From the NCBI GenBank assembly GCA_004294135.1, contig RDZY01000007.1, positions 1 to 64,000 on the forward strand: a DNA stretch of 64,000 nucleotides, read 5' to 3'. The position numbers were made by a program, and so were the translations under genes. Shown piece by piece: positions 1 through 9,762 of the stretch (within the stretch, counting starts at the first letter, position 1; each line of letters starts with the position of its first letter). This stretch comes from Sphingobacteriia bacterium (GTDB taxonomy: Bacteria; Bacteroidota; Bacteroidia; Chitinophagales; Chitinophagaceae). A model generated the notes under the pieces. It did no database searches. It was not told where the DNA came from and worked only from the letters and a program-made list of their open reading frames with translations.

Positions 1-159
1 CGCTACGAACCCATCTTTAGCGAAGTATTACTGCAATGGGCATTGCACAATAATATCACCCTGCTTGCTACTCGTGTAGCCAAGCCCAAGGATAAGGGAA
101 TGGATTTATTCCGATTACCTGAACACCCCAACCTACGCGGCCCTGATGCCTATCAATAA
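1..159 (+). pseudogene. IS21-family transposase IstA remnant
   Basis: The first frame reads without a start from the window edge to a stop at 157-159. Its first ~32 residues (RYEPIFSEV...KPKDK) resemble the end of the integrase core of IS21 transposases. Its last ~20 residues (LPEHPNLRGPDAYQ) resemble the extreme C-terminus of the same protein. In intact IstA these parts are, from memory, some 200 or more residues apart, so an in-frame internal deletion is inferred; it probably joined two copies of an Asp-Lys codon pair. The gene is also cut by the window edge. An istB stub follows in the usual order. The product should be inactive. Confidence 0.7.
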
Positions 160-197
160 AATCGTTATTTAATAAACCACTTCAAAAAAGTAAACAC

Positions 198-275
198 ATG
201 AACCAACAAAGCACACTAGAACAGTTACAAGCATTAAAATTAACGGGTATGGCAAATCGTTTTCCAGCCCAGTAG
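198..275 (+). pseudogene. IS21-family helper ATPase IstB, 5' stub
   Basis: A 25-codon frame starts at ATG 198 and stops at 273-275. It begins MNQQSTLEQLQALKLTGMA, which matches the usual IstB N-terminus; a complete IstB is about 245-260 residues. It lies 38 bases after the istA tail, the expected istA-istB order. The P-loop ATPase body is missing. The following 276-536 is very AT-rich and shows no further IS reading frame, only the upstream region of the next gene. This is a decayed element, not a mobile one. Confidence 0.7.
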
Positions 276-536
276 CTAAATGATATATTATGATAGGGCG
301 GGGTATTAGGTGCAACTACTTACCCTAATTTACCGTATCTTTATTGCTAATAATATTAGTCTTTTGAACCTGCAAATGCAGAATTTTTAAAACTAAATTT
401 AATAGCATAATTTATTTTTAATAGTATATTGATAATCAAATAATTATAAACATAAGTTTGTATTTTATCATAACTTATTTAAACCTTTAAATGGGTTATT
501 GTGTTCATTACAGCGTATCGTTAAACAAGATGTATT

Positions 537-1166
537 ATGCAGTCATTATTAATTGAAAATCAATACTTTGGGACGGTTAGTTATTATAAAATTTTGTTTC
601 AATATAAATATATAAAAATTGAGCAATGTGAACTTTATCAAAAAGCCAGTTTTAGGAATAGGTGTGTAATTCCAGGGGCGAATGGATTGATTCATTTGTC
701 GGTTCCCCTTCAAAAAGGGCGCGACCAGAAAGCATTTTTTAAAGAGGTTCAGATTGCCTACAAAACCAATTGGGTAATTCAACATTGCCGTTCTATGGAT
801 GCCTGCTACAATCGGGCTCCTTTTTTTGAATATTATCGGGACGAGCTTTATGGGATATTGAAAGAAAGGGAGCCCTCCCTTTTTAAACTGAATTGGAACT
901 TGATGCACTGGATATTTAAAAAGTTAAAGTATCTCCCTGAGATAGAGTTGACCGATCAATATATTCAAAATCCCGATCAGGGTATTAGAGATGCTAGAAA
1001 CCTTATTTTGCCAGGCAAAGATTTAAGTGGAATTCAGGTAAATCGGTATGCTCAGGTTTTTGAGGATCGGAATGGTTTTCAGTCCCCTTGCAGTGTGCTA
1101 GATATATTGTTTAATTTGGGGCCATCGGCAATTGATTGGCTGAGAGACAACGATAATCAATTTTAA
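537..1166 (+). CDS. WbqC family protein
   Basis: This 209-residue protein belongs to the WbqC-like family, whose members often occur in polysaccharide or lipopolysaccharide loci; the biochemical role is not established. Family marks are the N-terminal IENQYFGTVSYY segment, the central CRNR-type/VPLQKG region, and the C-terminal motif RYAQVFEDRNGF followed by SVLDILFNLGP. The length is normal and no signal peptide or membrane segment is visible. It stands alone between the IS remnant and the adhesin gene, 80 bases before the latter. The start at 537 is the first ATG giving the family N-terminus. Family assignment is secure, function is not. Confidence 0.85.
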   Translation: MQSLLIENQYFGTVSYYKILFQYKYIKIEQCELYQKASFRNRCVIPGANGLIHLSVPLQKGRDQKAFFKEVQIAYKTNWVIQHCRSMDACYNRAPFFEYYRDELYGILKEREPSLFKLNWNLMHWIFKKLKYLPEIELTDQYIQNPDQGIRDARNLILPGKDLSGIQVNRYAQVFEDRNGFQSPCSVLDILFNLGPSAIDWLRDNDNQF

Positions 1167-1246
1167 TGTGTCTATAACTATAGTTTGAAGAAGATCGCTT
1201 AATATTGTTAATTAATTGTCTGAAATACGAATGCCCCCCAGCCGTA

Positions 1247-4200
1247 ATGAAGAAAAGTATTATTGTCCTGTTTTTTTTACTGATTTGTTCTGGCTGTATA
1301 CTGCAGGCTCAGGAATTCTCGAATAAGGGAAAGGATTTTTGGATTGCGTATCCTGCTCATATAGATGGCACTGGTTCTGTAATGGGTCTATATATTACAT
1401 CTTCGATCAATACAAATGTCACTGTACAAGTTGGAACCTCAACTAATACATTTGCTATTTTAGCGAATCAGGTAAAGAGATACTTTATAGGGTCTGGTAC
1501 AGGTTTTGACGCCTCAAGTTCATCGGTATATTTAGATATGGTTGATGGGATTAAATCTAGTGCAGCAATAAGGGTTACATCAGAAGCCCCTGTTGTAGTT
1601 TATTCTCATATTATAAGATCAGCTAGGAGCGGTGCAACTTTAGTACTCCCCTCAACAGTTCTCGGAACCACTTATGTAGCGTCGGGTATAAACTCAGTTG
1701 GAACTAGTCCAAAAACAGGTGATGGAACAAATGGTGGTATTGGTCAGTTTACAGTTGTGGCTACTCAGGATAATACTATAATTGAAATTGACTTGACTAC
1801 AAGTGGGGGAACGGGAAGATCGGCAGGTCAAAAATATACAATTACTCTACCTTCAGCAGGAGATTGCTATCAATTTCAAACCTCCTCACTAGGCGATATT
1901 TCTGGCACTAGAATAAAGTCAATTGCTTCAGGCGCTTCTGGCTGTAAACCTATAGCAGTATTCTCAAGTTCTACATGGAGTACATTAGATTGCGCCAGCG
2001 CATCAGGAGGCGACAATCTATATCAGCAACTTTTTCCTACTCGTTCATGGGGTAAAGTTTTCGTAACAGCTCCGTTTATAAATCGACCGAGCGATATTTA
2101 TCGAATTTTTCTTGACGATATTACTTCGACAGTATCTGTACAAGATAATGGGGTTAATCAACTTCTAGGCTCATCAAATTATAATACAACTGGAAGATTT
2201 TATTTTTATAAAACTTCCAATCCTATTATTATAACAGCATCTTCTCCTGTTTCAGTAGCACAATTTATTAGCTCTCAAAATTGCAAGTCTGGTTGTACAA
2301 CAAGTACTAATGATCCCTTGTGTTATGCTGATCCAGAAATGGTAATGCTAAATCCAGTAGAACAAACTTTAGGTGATATTACTTTCTTCTCTGCACATTC
2401 AAATTACGTACCATCAGGTCAAACCTCAATTTCTCTCCACTATGTAAATATCGTGATTCCTAAGTCATTTAAAAATTCACTAAAGATAGATGATGCCTCT
2501 CCTAAATCTAATTTTGTTGATATTCCTAATAGTAATTTCGCTTACTTACAAGAAGATCTAACTATTGCCTCTGCTTCCAATCCAATTCATCGAATTAAAG
2601 CAGATACTGGTTTCACTGCAATAGTATATGGGTATGGGAGAGTTGAATCATATGGTTACAATGGAGGCACAAATATAATTGACTTAAACCCTCCGATTAC
2701 GCTTAAAAATGAGTTTTCATCTTCAAATGTTGCTTACTCTGCAACTTGTAGTAATACTCCATTTAAAATTAATTTATCACTAACTTATCAGCCAAAATCT
2801 ATTAAAGTAGATTTTGGAAACGCAAGCGGACTTAACGGGGCTGTTATTAAAACATATAATTCACCACAGTTTAATTCTTCATTAGTTTCTAATGGGAAGA
2901 CTTATTATACATATGAACTTGATGAAACTTATAAATTTGCAACAAGTGGAAAATATTTAATTGGGGTTGCTACTACTTCTGATCTAGTTCAATCGGACGG
3001 TTGTAGTAACTCAAATGAACAAGAAATTACCGATAATATCATCGTTAACGATCCACCTACTGCTAATTTTAATATTACCAGTAATGGCTGTATCAATAAC
3101 CAAGTTGCTTTCACAGATGCTTCTGATGGTATTGATAGGCCCATTGTGAAATGGAACTGGACTTTTAGTGATGCTGCTACTTCAATTCTACAAAATCCGA
3201 ATAAACTATTTGCCACTGCGGGTAATTATACCGCTAAACTAACCGCCATTACCGATTATGGCTGTGTTGCTTCGGTTACCAAAGACATTAAAATATCTAA
3301 CAAACCCATCGCCGCTTTTACTGTGCCTGCCTCTATCTGCGAAAAATCATCTATCTCTTTTACAGATGCTTCTACCATTGTTGCTGGATCTACTGCCAAT
3401 ACCATTGCCCAATGGAGGTGGAATCTAGATAATGGCACTGGGGTGCAGACCGTGAATACCAACGCTACTCAAAACTTTACATATACCAGTTGGGGTAATA
3501 AAAATGTTTACTTGGTTGCAGAATCCAATACTGGTTGTATCAGTGATACTTTCCGTATGCCTGGTTTTAAAATCAACCCAGTTCCCGAAGTCGGCTTTAT
3601 ATTACCCGAAGTTTGTCTCGCTGATGCTACTGCTCCATTTCAGGATACCAGTAAAATTGCAGATGGGAGCGAAGCAGGGTTTACATATTCTTGGAATTTA
3701 AATGCGGGTGTTCCAGCTATTATTCCAGCTCCTATACCTTCTACCAGTATCATAAAAAATCCGAATCCCTCTTATAAAAAATCAGATAATTATACAGTCA
3801 GTTTAAAATTAACTTCCAATAATGGATGTATAGCAGCACTCAGTAAATCATTCACGGTAAATGGAAGTATCCCTATACCTAAATTTGAAGTAGAACAAGC
3901 TAATCCGTTGTGCAGCAATGATTCTATACGAATCAAGAACCTATCAACAGTTGACTTTGGAGTGATTACAAGGCTAGATATTTTTTGGGATACACTGAAT
4001 AAGCTTATCCCTAAAATTCCTGATGAAAATCCCTACATAAATAAACAGTATGCAGTAAAGTACAATAACTTTTCAGCACCTGATAGCATTCCTTTTACCA
4101 TTAGTTTGGTGGCTTTCTCTGGAAATTCATCCGCTTGCTCTAGAAGTATAAAGAAAATAATTTACGTAAAAAACAGTCCCGCTGTCGCTTTCTCCGATAT

Positions 4201-5704
4201 CCGCGATATCTGTTACGATGCCGCACCTAGGCAGCTCAATCAGGGAAGTTTTAGTTCTGCTTTAACGGCTTCGGGTAATTATTATGGTAAGGGTATTAGT
4301 GCGGGTGGACTATTAAATCCCATCACCACTGGTGTTGGTAATGATACCCTCAAATATTTGGTGGTGAATACGGCTGGTTGCCGCGACTCTGCCTTTCAGC
4401 CTCTCACTGTTTGGCCTTCTCCCATTGCCAAATGGGGCGTTAGCAATCCCCTCTGTGAAAAAAATAATATCCCTTTTACCGATAGCTCTCTGGCTAATTT
4501 TAGTAATATCACCCAGCACAAATGGGATTTTGGGGATGGTAGTACCGAAAACCGCAATTCTGCCGCTGTTTTCACCCATAGGTTTGATACGGCTAAAAAT
4601 TATACTGTCGCCCTTTCCGTTGTAACTGACAGTGGTTGTATCAGTACCATCAACACCCAATCCATCTTTACCAAAGATTTACCCAAACCCGCTTTCAGCC
4701 TCCCCATCATTTGCCTTCCGGATGGGAGGGGAAGTTTTACCAATACTAGTAAAATAGCCGATGGCTCGGCTGATTTATTCAGCTATGCTTGGAATTTTGG
4801 TAATCCCAATGACCCCACTCCATCACTGTTGAAAGTCCCTACCCATAAATACAGCGCATTAGGCCCTTACAATGTAAAACTTAAAATAACCAGTAAAGAT
4901 GGTTGTATTGATTCTCTTACCAGAGTTCTTAATACCATTTACCCTTGGCCTAAAGCCAATTTCAATATATCTGCTGCTGCTATTTGTCTCGGAGATTCCA
5001 TCAAGTTTACCGATGCTGGGAATGGCATTAGCAGCCCGCCAAATACTTGGCGCTGGAATTTTGGGGATGGTAAATTGTCTTCTTCCCAAAATCCTACCAA
5101 TACCTTTTCCGATTCGGGTTCTTTTAATATCCGTTATTTCTTTTTTAATGGCCAAGGTTGTGTGAGTGATACTGTTTCTAAAACAATTATTGTGCATCCC
5201 TATCCCAAGCTTATTTTGGGGCCTAAAATAAATGTACTAGAAGGTGGCACTGCCGCTATCAAACCGCAATATATTTATGGATCGGATTTGTCTTATTTAT
5301 GGACACCGCCCACTTACTTAAACAATCCAATAGACTCCATCCCCAAAACCTCCCCCTTATCTGATATCACTTATCGGCTAAACTTAACGGGTATTGGTGG
5401 CTGCACTGTTACAGATACTATCTTTATAAAACTATTATTAGCACCCTTGGTTCCCAACGCATTTTCTCCCAATGGAGATGGTATTAATGATCGTTGGCGC
5501 ATTCAATACCTAGAAAGCTATCCGGGTGCTACGGTACAAGTTTTTAATAGATATGGTCAAGTAGTGTTCAGCAGTTTTGAATATTCCGTAAATTGGGATG
5601 GTAAATTAAATGGCAAACCACTTCCAATTGGGACTTACTATTATATTGTTGATCCTAAAAATGGTAGAAATAAAATTACTGGATCAGTAACCATCATTTT
5701 ATAA
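1247..5704 (+). CDS. PKD-repeat surface protein with type IX sorting domain
   Basis: A 1485-residue secreted protein. ATG 1247 was chosen over an upstream TTG (1205) because a signal peptide begins there (MKKSIIVLFFLLICSGC); a Cys in that region leaves a lipoprotein signal possible. Residues ~20-500 resemble the IgGFc-binding N-terminal domain (GKDFWIAYP start). Several PKD-type Ig modules follow from ~610 to 1330, with WxWNFGDG and GC-x-D signatures. The last ~85 residues (PNAFSPNGDGIND ... GTYYYIV) form a gliding-motility CHU-type C-terminal domain, the type B sorting signal of the type IX secretion system. A PorP/SprF gene follows after one base. It is likely an exported adhesin; the ligand is unknown. 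Confidence 0.9.
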   Translation: MKKSIIVLFFLLICSGCILQAQEFSNKGKDFWIAYPAHIDGTGSVMGLYITSSINTNVTVQVGTSTNTFAILANQVKRYFIGSGTGFDASSSSVYLDMVDGIKSSAAIRVTSEAPVVVYSHIIRSARSGATLVLPSTVLGTTYVASGINSVGTSPKTGDGTNGGIGQFTVVATQDNTIIEIDLTTSGGTGRSAGQKYTITLPSAGDCYQFQTSSLGDISGTRIKSIASGASGCKPIAVFSSSTWSTLDCASASGGDNLYQQLFPTRSWGKVFVTAPFINRPSDIYRIFLDDITSTVSVQDNGVNQLLGSSNYNTTGRFYFYKTSNPIIITASSPVSVAQFISSQNCKSGCTTSTNDPLCYADPEMVMLNPVEQTLGDITFFSAHSNYVPSGQTSISLHYVNIVIPKSFKNSLKIDDASPKSNFVDIPNSNFAYLQEDLTIASASNPIHRIKADTGFTAIVYGYGRVESYGYNGGTNIIDLNPPITLKNEFSSSNVAYSATCSNTPFKINLSLTYQPKSIKVDFGNASGLNGAVIKTYNSPQFNSSLVSNGKTYYTYELDETYKFATSGKYLIGVATTSDLVQSDGCSNSNEQEITDNIIVNDPPTANFNITSNGCINNQVAFTDASDGIDRPIVKWNWTFSDAATSILQNPNKLFATAGNYTAKLTAITDYGCVASVTKDIKISNKPIAAFTVPASICEKSSISFTDASTIVAGSTANTIAQWRWNLDNGTGVQTVNTNATQNFTYTSWGNKNVYLVAESNTGCISDTFRMPGFKINPVPEVGFILPEVCLADATAPFQDTSKIADGSEAGFTYSWNLNAGVPAIIPAPIPSTSIIKNPNPSYKKSDNYTVSLKLTSNNGCIAALSKSFTVNGSIPIPKFEVEQANPLCSNDSIRIKNLSTVDFGVITRLDIFWDTLNKLIPKIPDENPYINKQYAVKYNNFSAPDSIPFTISLVAFSGNSSACSRSIKKIIYVKNSPAVAFSDIRDICYDAAPRQLNQGSFSSALTASGNYYGKGISAGGLLNPITTGVGNDTLKYLVVNTAGCRDSAFQPLTVWPSPIAKWGVSNPLCEKNNIPFTDSSLANFSNITQHKWDFGDGSTENRNSAAVFTHRFDTAKNYTVALSVVTDSGCISTINTQSIFTKDLPKPAFSLPIICLPDGRGSFTNTSKIADGSADLFSYAWNFGNPNDPTPSLLKVPTHKYSALGPYNVKLKITSKDGCIDSLTRVLNTIYPWPKANFNISAAAICLGDSIKFTDAGNGISSPPNTWRWNFGDGKLSSSQNPTNTFSDSGSFNIRYFFFNGQGCVSDTVSKTIIVHPYPKLILGPKINVLEGGTAAIKPQYIYGSDLSYLWTPPTYLNNPIDSIPKTSPLSDITYRLNLTGIGGCTVTDTIFIKLLLAPLVPNAFSPNGDGINDRWRIQYLESYPGATVQVFNRYGQVVFSSFEYSVNWDGKLNGKPLPIGTYYYIVDPKNGRNKITGSVTIIL

Positions 5705-5705
5705 A

Positions 5706-6731
5706 ATGAAGAAAGGTTTAATTTTATATAGTTTACTTATTTTGTTAGGGTTGAATGCTTTAGCACAACAGCGGCCTTATTATACCCAATACATCATGAA
5801 TAATTATATCATCAACCCTGCCGTTGCTGGAATTGAGAACTATTGGGATATTAAAGCAAGTCACCGTATGCAATGGGTAGGATTACAGGATGCACCAGTA
5901 ACCACTTATATTACGGTTCACGGGCCTTTAAAAAAAAGCGATTATGAAAGAGAATCTGCAACCAGCTTCAGAGCAAGGGGGCAGAATCCGAGGGGTCAGG
6001 CATATTGGCGAGATTATACAGCGGCTGATCCGCACCAAGGCGTTGGCTTTACCATTATGAACGATAAAACGGGTCCACTCAGCCGTTTTGCTGCTTATGG
6101 TACTTATGCATATCACCTAGGTTTATCTCCCACTATGAACTTATCAGCAGGATTTTCTGCAGGGTTTACCAACCTAAGCCTCGATGCGTCTAAACTGAAT
6201 TTTGGGGGGACTACCGTTGATCCTGCGGTGGCAGGTAGTGGACTAATTAATCGACTAAAACCTGATATCAGTGCTGGCTTATGGCTTTATTCAAGAGATT
6301 TTTTTGTGGGTTTATCTGCCCAACAAATCATTCCCCAAAATGTGGCTTTTTCTGATAACCAAGTCTCGCTTACAAAGGGTAAGCTGGTGCCACATTTATT
6401 TTTAAGTGCTGGTTATAGAATGCCCCTATCGGAAGATATTAGTTTTTTACCCTCCGCCCTTATTCGATATATCAGCCCATTGCCCATGGGGTTCGACCTG
6501 AACGCAAAATTTCAATACCAAGATATTTTATGGTTAGGCGCTTCCTATCGGTATAAAGACGGATTCGCAGCTATGATGGGCGTGAACCTGAACAATAATA
6601 TCAATATTGGGTACTCCTACGATATACAGACCTCACAGCTTAATACAGTAAGTAAAGGTACCCATGAAATACTTATTGGTTTTTTATTGGGTAATAAATT
6701 CGGTGATTGGTGCCCCACTAAATTGTGGTAG
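5706..6731 (+). CDS. PorP/SprF family outer-membrane protein
   Basis: This 341-residue protein has a clear signal peptide (LLILLGLNALAQ) and the family opening QRPYYTQYIMNNYIINPAVAG. The rest is a predicted beta-barrel with alternating aromatic strands. PorP/SprF proteins are outer-membrane partners of the type IX secretion system and are commonly encoded directly downstream of a large protein with a type B sorting domain, as here. The one-base gap to the adhesin gene indicates a transcriptional unit, and SprF-like proteins are thought to help surface attachment of their neighbour. It ends 6 bases before the convergent pgi gene. Confidence 0.92.
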   Translation: MKKGLILYSLLILLGLNALAQQRPYYTQYIMNNYIINPAVAGIENYWDIKASHRMQWVGLQDAPVTTYITVHGPLKKSDYERESATSFRARGQNPRGQAYWRDYTAADPHQGVGFTIMNDKTGPLSRFAAYGTYAYHLGLSPTMNLSAGFSAGFTNLSLDASKLNFGGTTVDPAVAGSGLINRLKPDISAGLWLYSRDFFVGLSAQQIIPQNVAFSDNQVSLTKGKLVPHLFLSAGYRMPLSEDISFLPSALIRYISPLPMGFDLNAKFQYQDILWLGASYRYKDGFAAMMGVNLNNNINIGYSYDIQTSQLNTVSKGTHEILIGFLLGNKFGDWCPTKLW

Positions 6732-6737
6732 CCTATT

Positions 6738-8399
6738 TCAATCGCCTTTAATAAAATATTTATAAGCATTTATCAGGCCATTGGTAGAGGAGTCGTGACT
6801 CGTTACCTTTTCCGCAGTTAATAATTCTGGTAGAATCTGGTTGGCCAATTGCTTGCCCAATTCAACACCCCATTGGTCGTAACTAAAAATATTCCAGATG
6901 ATGCCTTGCACAAAAATTTTGTGCTCATATAAAGCAATCAACATGCCCAATGATGTTGGGTTGATAGATTTCAGCAACAATGAATTGGTGGGTTTATTAC
7001 CCGGGAATACTTTAAAAGGAGTGAGGCGCTTAATCTCATCTTCATGCTTACCCGCTTTCATGAATTCTACTTTTACTTCATTTTCTGACTTGCCATTCAT
7101 CAGTGCTTCTGTTTGCGCAAAGAAATTAGAGAGTAGTTTGGCATGGTGATCACCCAACGGATTGTGGCTGAAAGCAGGCGCAATAAAATCACAGGGAATT
7201 AAGGGCGTTCCTTGGTGAATTAATTGGTAAAATGCGTGCTGGCCATTGGTTCCAGGTTCGCCCCAGATAACAGGCCCCGTACTATAATTTACGGGATTGC
7301 CATTGCGGTCAACACTTTTCCCATTGCTTTCCATATTGCCCTGCTGAAAATACGCGGCAAAACGATGCATATATTGATCATAGGGAAGGATGGCTTCACT
7401 TTGAGCACCAAAAAAATTCGTGTACCATACACCCAATAATGCCATGATGACGGGAATATTTTTGTCCAGCTTTTCATGCTTAAAATGTTCATCGGCCAAT
7501 TCAGCACCCTTTAGTAATGCTTCAAAATTTTCGTACCCAATGGTGAGCGCAATGGACAAGCCAATGGCACTCCAGAGTGAATAGCGACCACCTACCCAGT
7601 CCCAAAATTCAAACATATTGGCCTTGTCAATACCAAATTCAGTCACCGATTTTTCATTGGTGCTGAGGGCGGCGAAATGTTTGGCAACGAACTTTTCGTC
7701 TTTAGCGTGCTCTAGAAACCAAGCCCTAGCAGTATGCGCATTGGTCATTGTTTCTTGGGTGGTAAATGTTTTGGATGCAACCAAAAAAAGGGTTTCGTCT
7801 GGTGTGATTTTTTTAAGGGTCTCGGCTATATGCGTACCATCTACATTACTCACAAAATAGGATTGTATGCCTTCTACCCAAAATGGTTTGAGGGCTTCGG
7901 TAACCATAACGGGACCAAGATCACTACCTCCAATACCAATATTTACAATATACTTAATTTTTTTACCCGTATAACCCAGCCATTTGCCACCATGAATCTG
8001 CTCGCAAAAAGCTTTCATCTGCTGTTGCACCTTCCTTATTTTAGGCATAATATCTTTGCCTTCTACCAAAATTGGGGTATCGGAAAAATTACGAAGGGCG
8101 GTATGCAATACTGCACGATATTCGGTCTCGTTTATTTTAATACCAGCAAAAAGATCGTGGATAGATTCTTGTAGTTTGCATTCATCTGCCAGTTGCAAAA
8201 GGAGTTGCATGGTTCTGGGATTGATGATATTTTTAGAATAATCAAATAAAAGCTGATCGAGGCAAAGCGAAAATTTTTGAAAACGTTCAGGATCATTTGA
8301 GAAAAGATCGCGCATATGGCGACGATTCATTTCAGCTTCGTGATGTTTTTTTAATAGAAACCAGGCTTGTGTACTTGTAGGATTAATTCTTGGTAGCAT
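6738..8399 (-). CDS. pgi: Glucose-6-phosphate isomerase
   Basis: It interconverts glucose-6-phosphate and fructose-6-phosphate in glycolysis and gluconeogenesis. The protein has 553 residues, close to the ~549 of the E. coli enzyme. Visible signatures are [11 protein letters not shown] (sugar-phosphate site), the SKTFTTQET segment, and the catalytic-region motif [19 protein letters not shown]. The longest frame starts 16 codons upstream, but [13 protein letters not shown] at 8399 is the natural family N-terminus. It is convergent with the PorP gene and divergent from rpoD, with a long upstream region. Confidence 0.97.
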   Translation of the reverse strand: MLPRINPTSTQAWFLLKKHHEAEMNRRHMRDLFSNDPERFQKFSLCLDQLLFDYSKNIINPRTMQLLLQLADECKLQESIHDLFAGIKINETEYRAVLHTALRNFSDTPILVEGKDIMPKIRKVQQQMKAFCEQIHGGKWLGYTGKKIKYIVNIGIGGSDLGPVMVTEALKPFWVEGIQSYFVSNVDGTHIAETLKKITPDETLFLVASKTFTTQETMTNAHTARAWFLEHAKDEKFVAKHFAALSTNEKSVTEFGIDKANMFEFWDWVGGRYSLWSAIGLSIALTIGYENFEALLKGAELADEHFKHEKLDKNIPVIMALLGVWYTNFFGAQSEAILPYDQYMHRFAAYFQQGNMESNGKSVDRNGNPVNYSTGPVIWGEPGTNGQHAFYQLIHQGTPLIPCDFIAPAFSHNPLGDHHAKLLSNFFAQTEALMNGKSENEVKVEFMKAGKHEDEIKRLTPFKVFPGNKPTNSLLLKSINPTSLGMLIALYEHKIFVQGIIWNIFSYDQWGVELGKQLANQILPELLTAEKVTSHDSSTNGLINAYKYFIKGD

Positions 8400-8808
8400 A
8401 TATTTTAAGGCAGCGTTTTTTTGGCCGATGAAGATACTTATAAGCACTGAATAACCCTAATGGTTTGAGCCACCATATTGGGCCAAATATTCAAATGAAC
8501 CACCGTTCTTATACGTGTAGGGGTTAGTACAATGGCTGAAATGCCCTGTTTTGCTAAGTTATTTAACAAATTATTATTGGGTAAGCAATGATTTGCCTCT
8601 GATAAAATAATTGTTGATTTTTACCTGAATAGACATAATATTACCATTTTTATCTATTTTGTCAAGTTTTTCAACAGATAGTCGTTAAATTGGTTCTATA
8701 ATCGTACTTTCGCCATTTTACGCCATACAAGAAAATTTTCATGTAAATCAAGCGTTTTCATAACAATTTAGATCATATACTCGTTATTTTTAAAAGCAAT
8801 ATACCAAT
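8400..8808. other. Long divergent intergenic region, pgi / rpoD
   Basis: This 409-base gap separates two divergent housekeeping genes. I see no reading frame with family resemblance and no RNA gene. The right part (8640-8712) is strongly AT-rich and ends in a promoter-like element for rpoD at 8705-8712. The left part carries AATATTTG on the minus strand (one mismatch to the -7 motif), which could serve pgi. The rpoD leader would be ~90 bases. Confidence 0.5.
8705..8712 (+). promoter_or_regulatory. Candidate -7 element of rpoD
   Basis: TACTTTCG differs at one position from the Bacteroidota -7 consensus TAnnTTTG. The same TAnnTTCGC variant precedes gyrA (33229) and ychF (30063, minus strand). 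No TTG at the ideal -33 distance was found, so the call rests on the -7 half and on recurrence before housekeeping genes. Confidence 0.4.
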
Positions 8809-9666
8809 ATGAGGCAACTCAAGATCGCTACCCAGATTACCAACAGAGATTCGCAGGCAGTAGAAAAGTATTTACAGGAAATTTCTAAGATCCCTATGAT
8901 CAATCCCGAAGAGGAAACTACTTTGGCGCAGAAGATTAAAATGGGGGATCAAAGGGCATTGGATAAATTGGTTCAAGCGAATTTGCGTTTCGTAGTATCT
9001 GTTGCAAAACAATACCAGCACCAAGGGTTATCGCTCAGTGATTTGATTAATGAGGGAAATTTGGGATTGATTAAAGCGGCTCAACGTTTTGATGAGACCA
9101 AAGGTTTCAAATTTATTTCATACGCAGTATGGTGGATTCGCCAGTCAATATTACAAGCTTTGGCAGAACAAGGTCGCTTGGTTCGTTTACCCCAAAATAA
9201 AATTGGCACATATAATAAAGCCAATAAAGCCTATATGGCATTTGAGCAGGAGCATGAGCGTGAGCCTTCAACCGAAGAGTTGGCAGAAATTTTGGAGATG
9301 AGCGAGACTGAAATCAACAATATCTTCCAAAGTAATACCCGCCATACTTCATTAGATGCACCTGTGCACGAAGCAGAAGATGTTGCTATGGGCGATTTAT
9401 TAGAAGGTTCTGATGATACCGATGAAGACGTAATGAAAGATTCTTTGAGAGAAGAAATACGCAGGGTATTAAAATCACTCAGCCCAAGAGAAGCCGAGAT
9501 TGTGAATGCATATTTTGGATTAGATGGTGAGAATGGTGTTACCATTGAGCAGATTGGGATGAAGTATGATCTTACCAAAGAGCGTATTCGTCAAATTAAA
9601 GAACGTGCTATTAAACGTTTACAAAAAGCGAGATACAGCAATGCGCTGAAAGCATATTTGGGTTAA
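8809..9666 (+). CDS. rpoD: RNA polymerase primary sigma factor RpoD/SigA
   Basis: A 285-residue sigma-70 protein. It lacks region 1.1, as primary sigma factors of Bacteroidota usually do. Region 1.2 is at ~15-45 (DSQAVEKYLQEI), and region 2 at ~50-120 includes DLINEGNLGLIKAAQRFDET and the -10/melting segment FISYAVWWIRQSI. Region 3 follows, and region 4 at ~225-280 ends in the helix-turn-helix LTKERIRQIKERAIKRL. It directs transcription from TTG/TAnnTTTG-type promoters, several of which are visible in this window. It is monocistronic: a divergent spacer lies upstream and a terminator-like hairpin downstream. Confidence 0.96.
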   Translation: MRQLKIATQITNRDSQAVEKYLQEISKIPMINPEEETTLAQKIKMGDQRALDKLVQANLRFVVSVAKQYQHQGLSLSDLINEGNLGLIKAAQRFDETKGFKFISYAVWWIRQSILQALAEQGRLVRLPQNKIGTYNKANKAYMAFEQEHEREPSTEELAEILEMSETEINNIFQSNTRHTSLDAPVHEAEDVAMGDLLEGSDDTDEDVMKDSLREEIRRVLKSLSPREAEIVNAYFGLDGENGVTIEQIGMKYDLTKERIRQIKERAIKRLQKARYSNALKAYLG

Positions 9667-9705
9667 TTCTTCTAGCAGAGGAATTAAGGTTTTTATTTTA
9701 TTTGG

Positions 9706-9732
9706 CGCCTCCTCCATTCAATAGAGGGGGCG
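9706..9732 (+). terminator. Terminator-like hairpin after rpoD
   Basis: A 9-base-pair stem (CGCCTCCTC with GAGGGGGCG, one G-T pair) encloses a 9-base loop and is followed by a T-rich stretch. It lies 40 bases after the rpoD stop and before the next gene, as expected for an intrinsic terminator. Confidence 0.65.
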
Positions 9733-9762
9733 TTCTTGATTCATTTTTTATAGATCAAAATC

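Noticed and set aside
549..908. Minus-strand 119-residue frame inside the WbqC gene
   Set aside because: It is the complement of a well-supported WbqC coding region and resembles no family.
1205..1246. Upstream extension of the PKD adhesin from a TTG
   Set aside because: The extension would precede an evident signal peptide that starts at ATG 1247.
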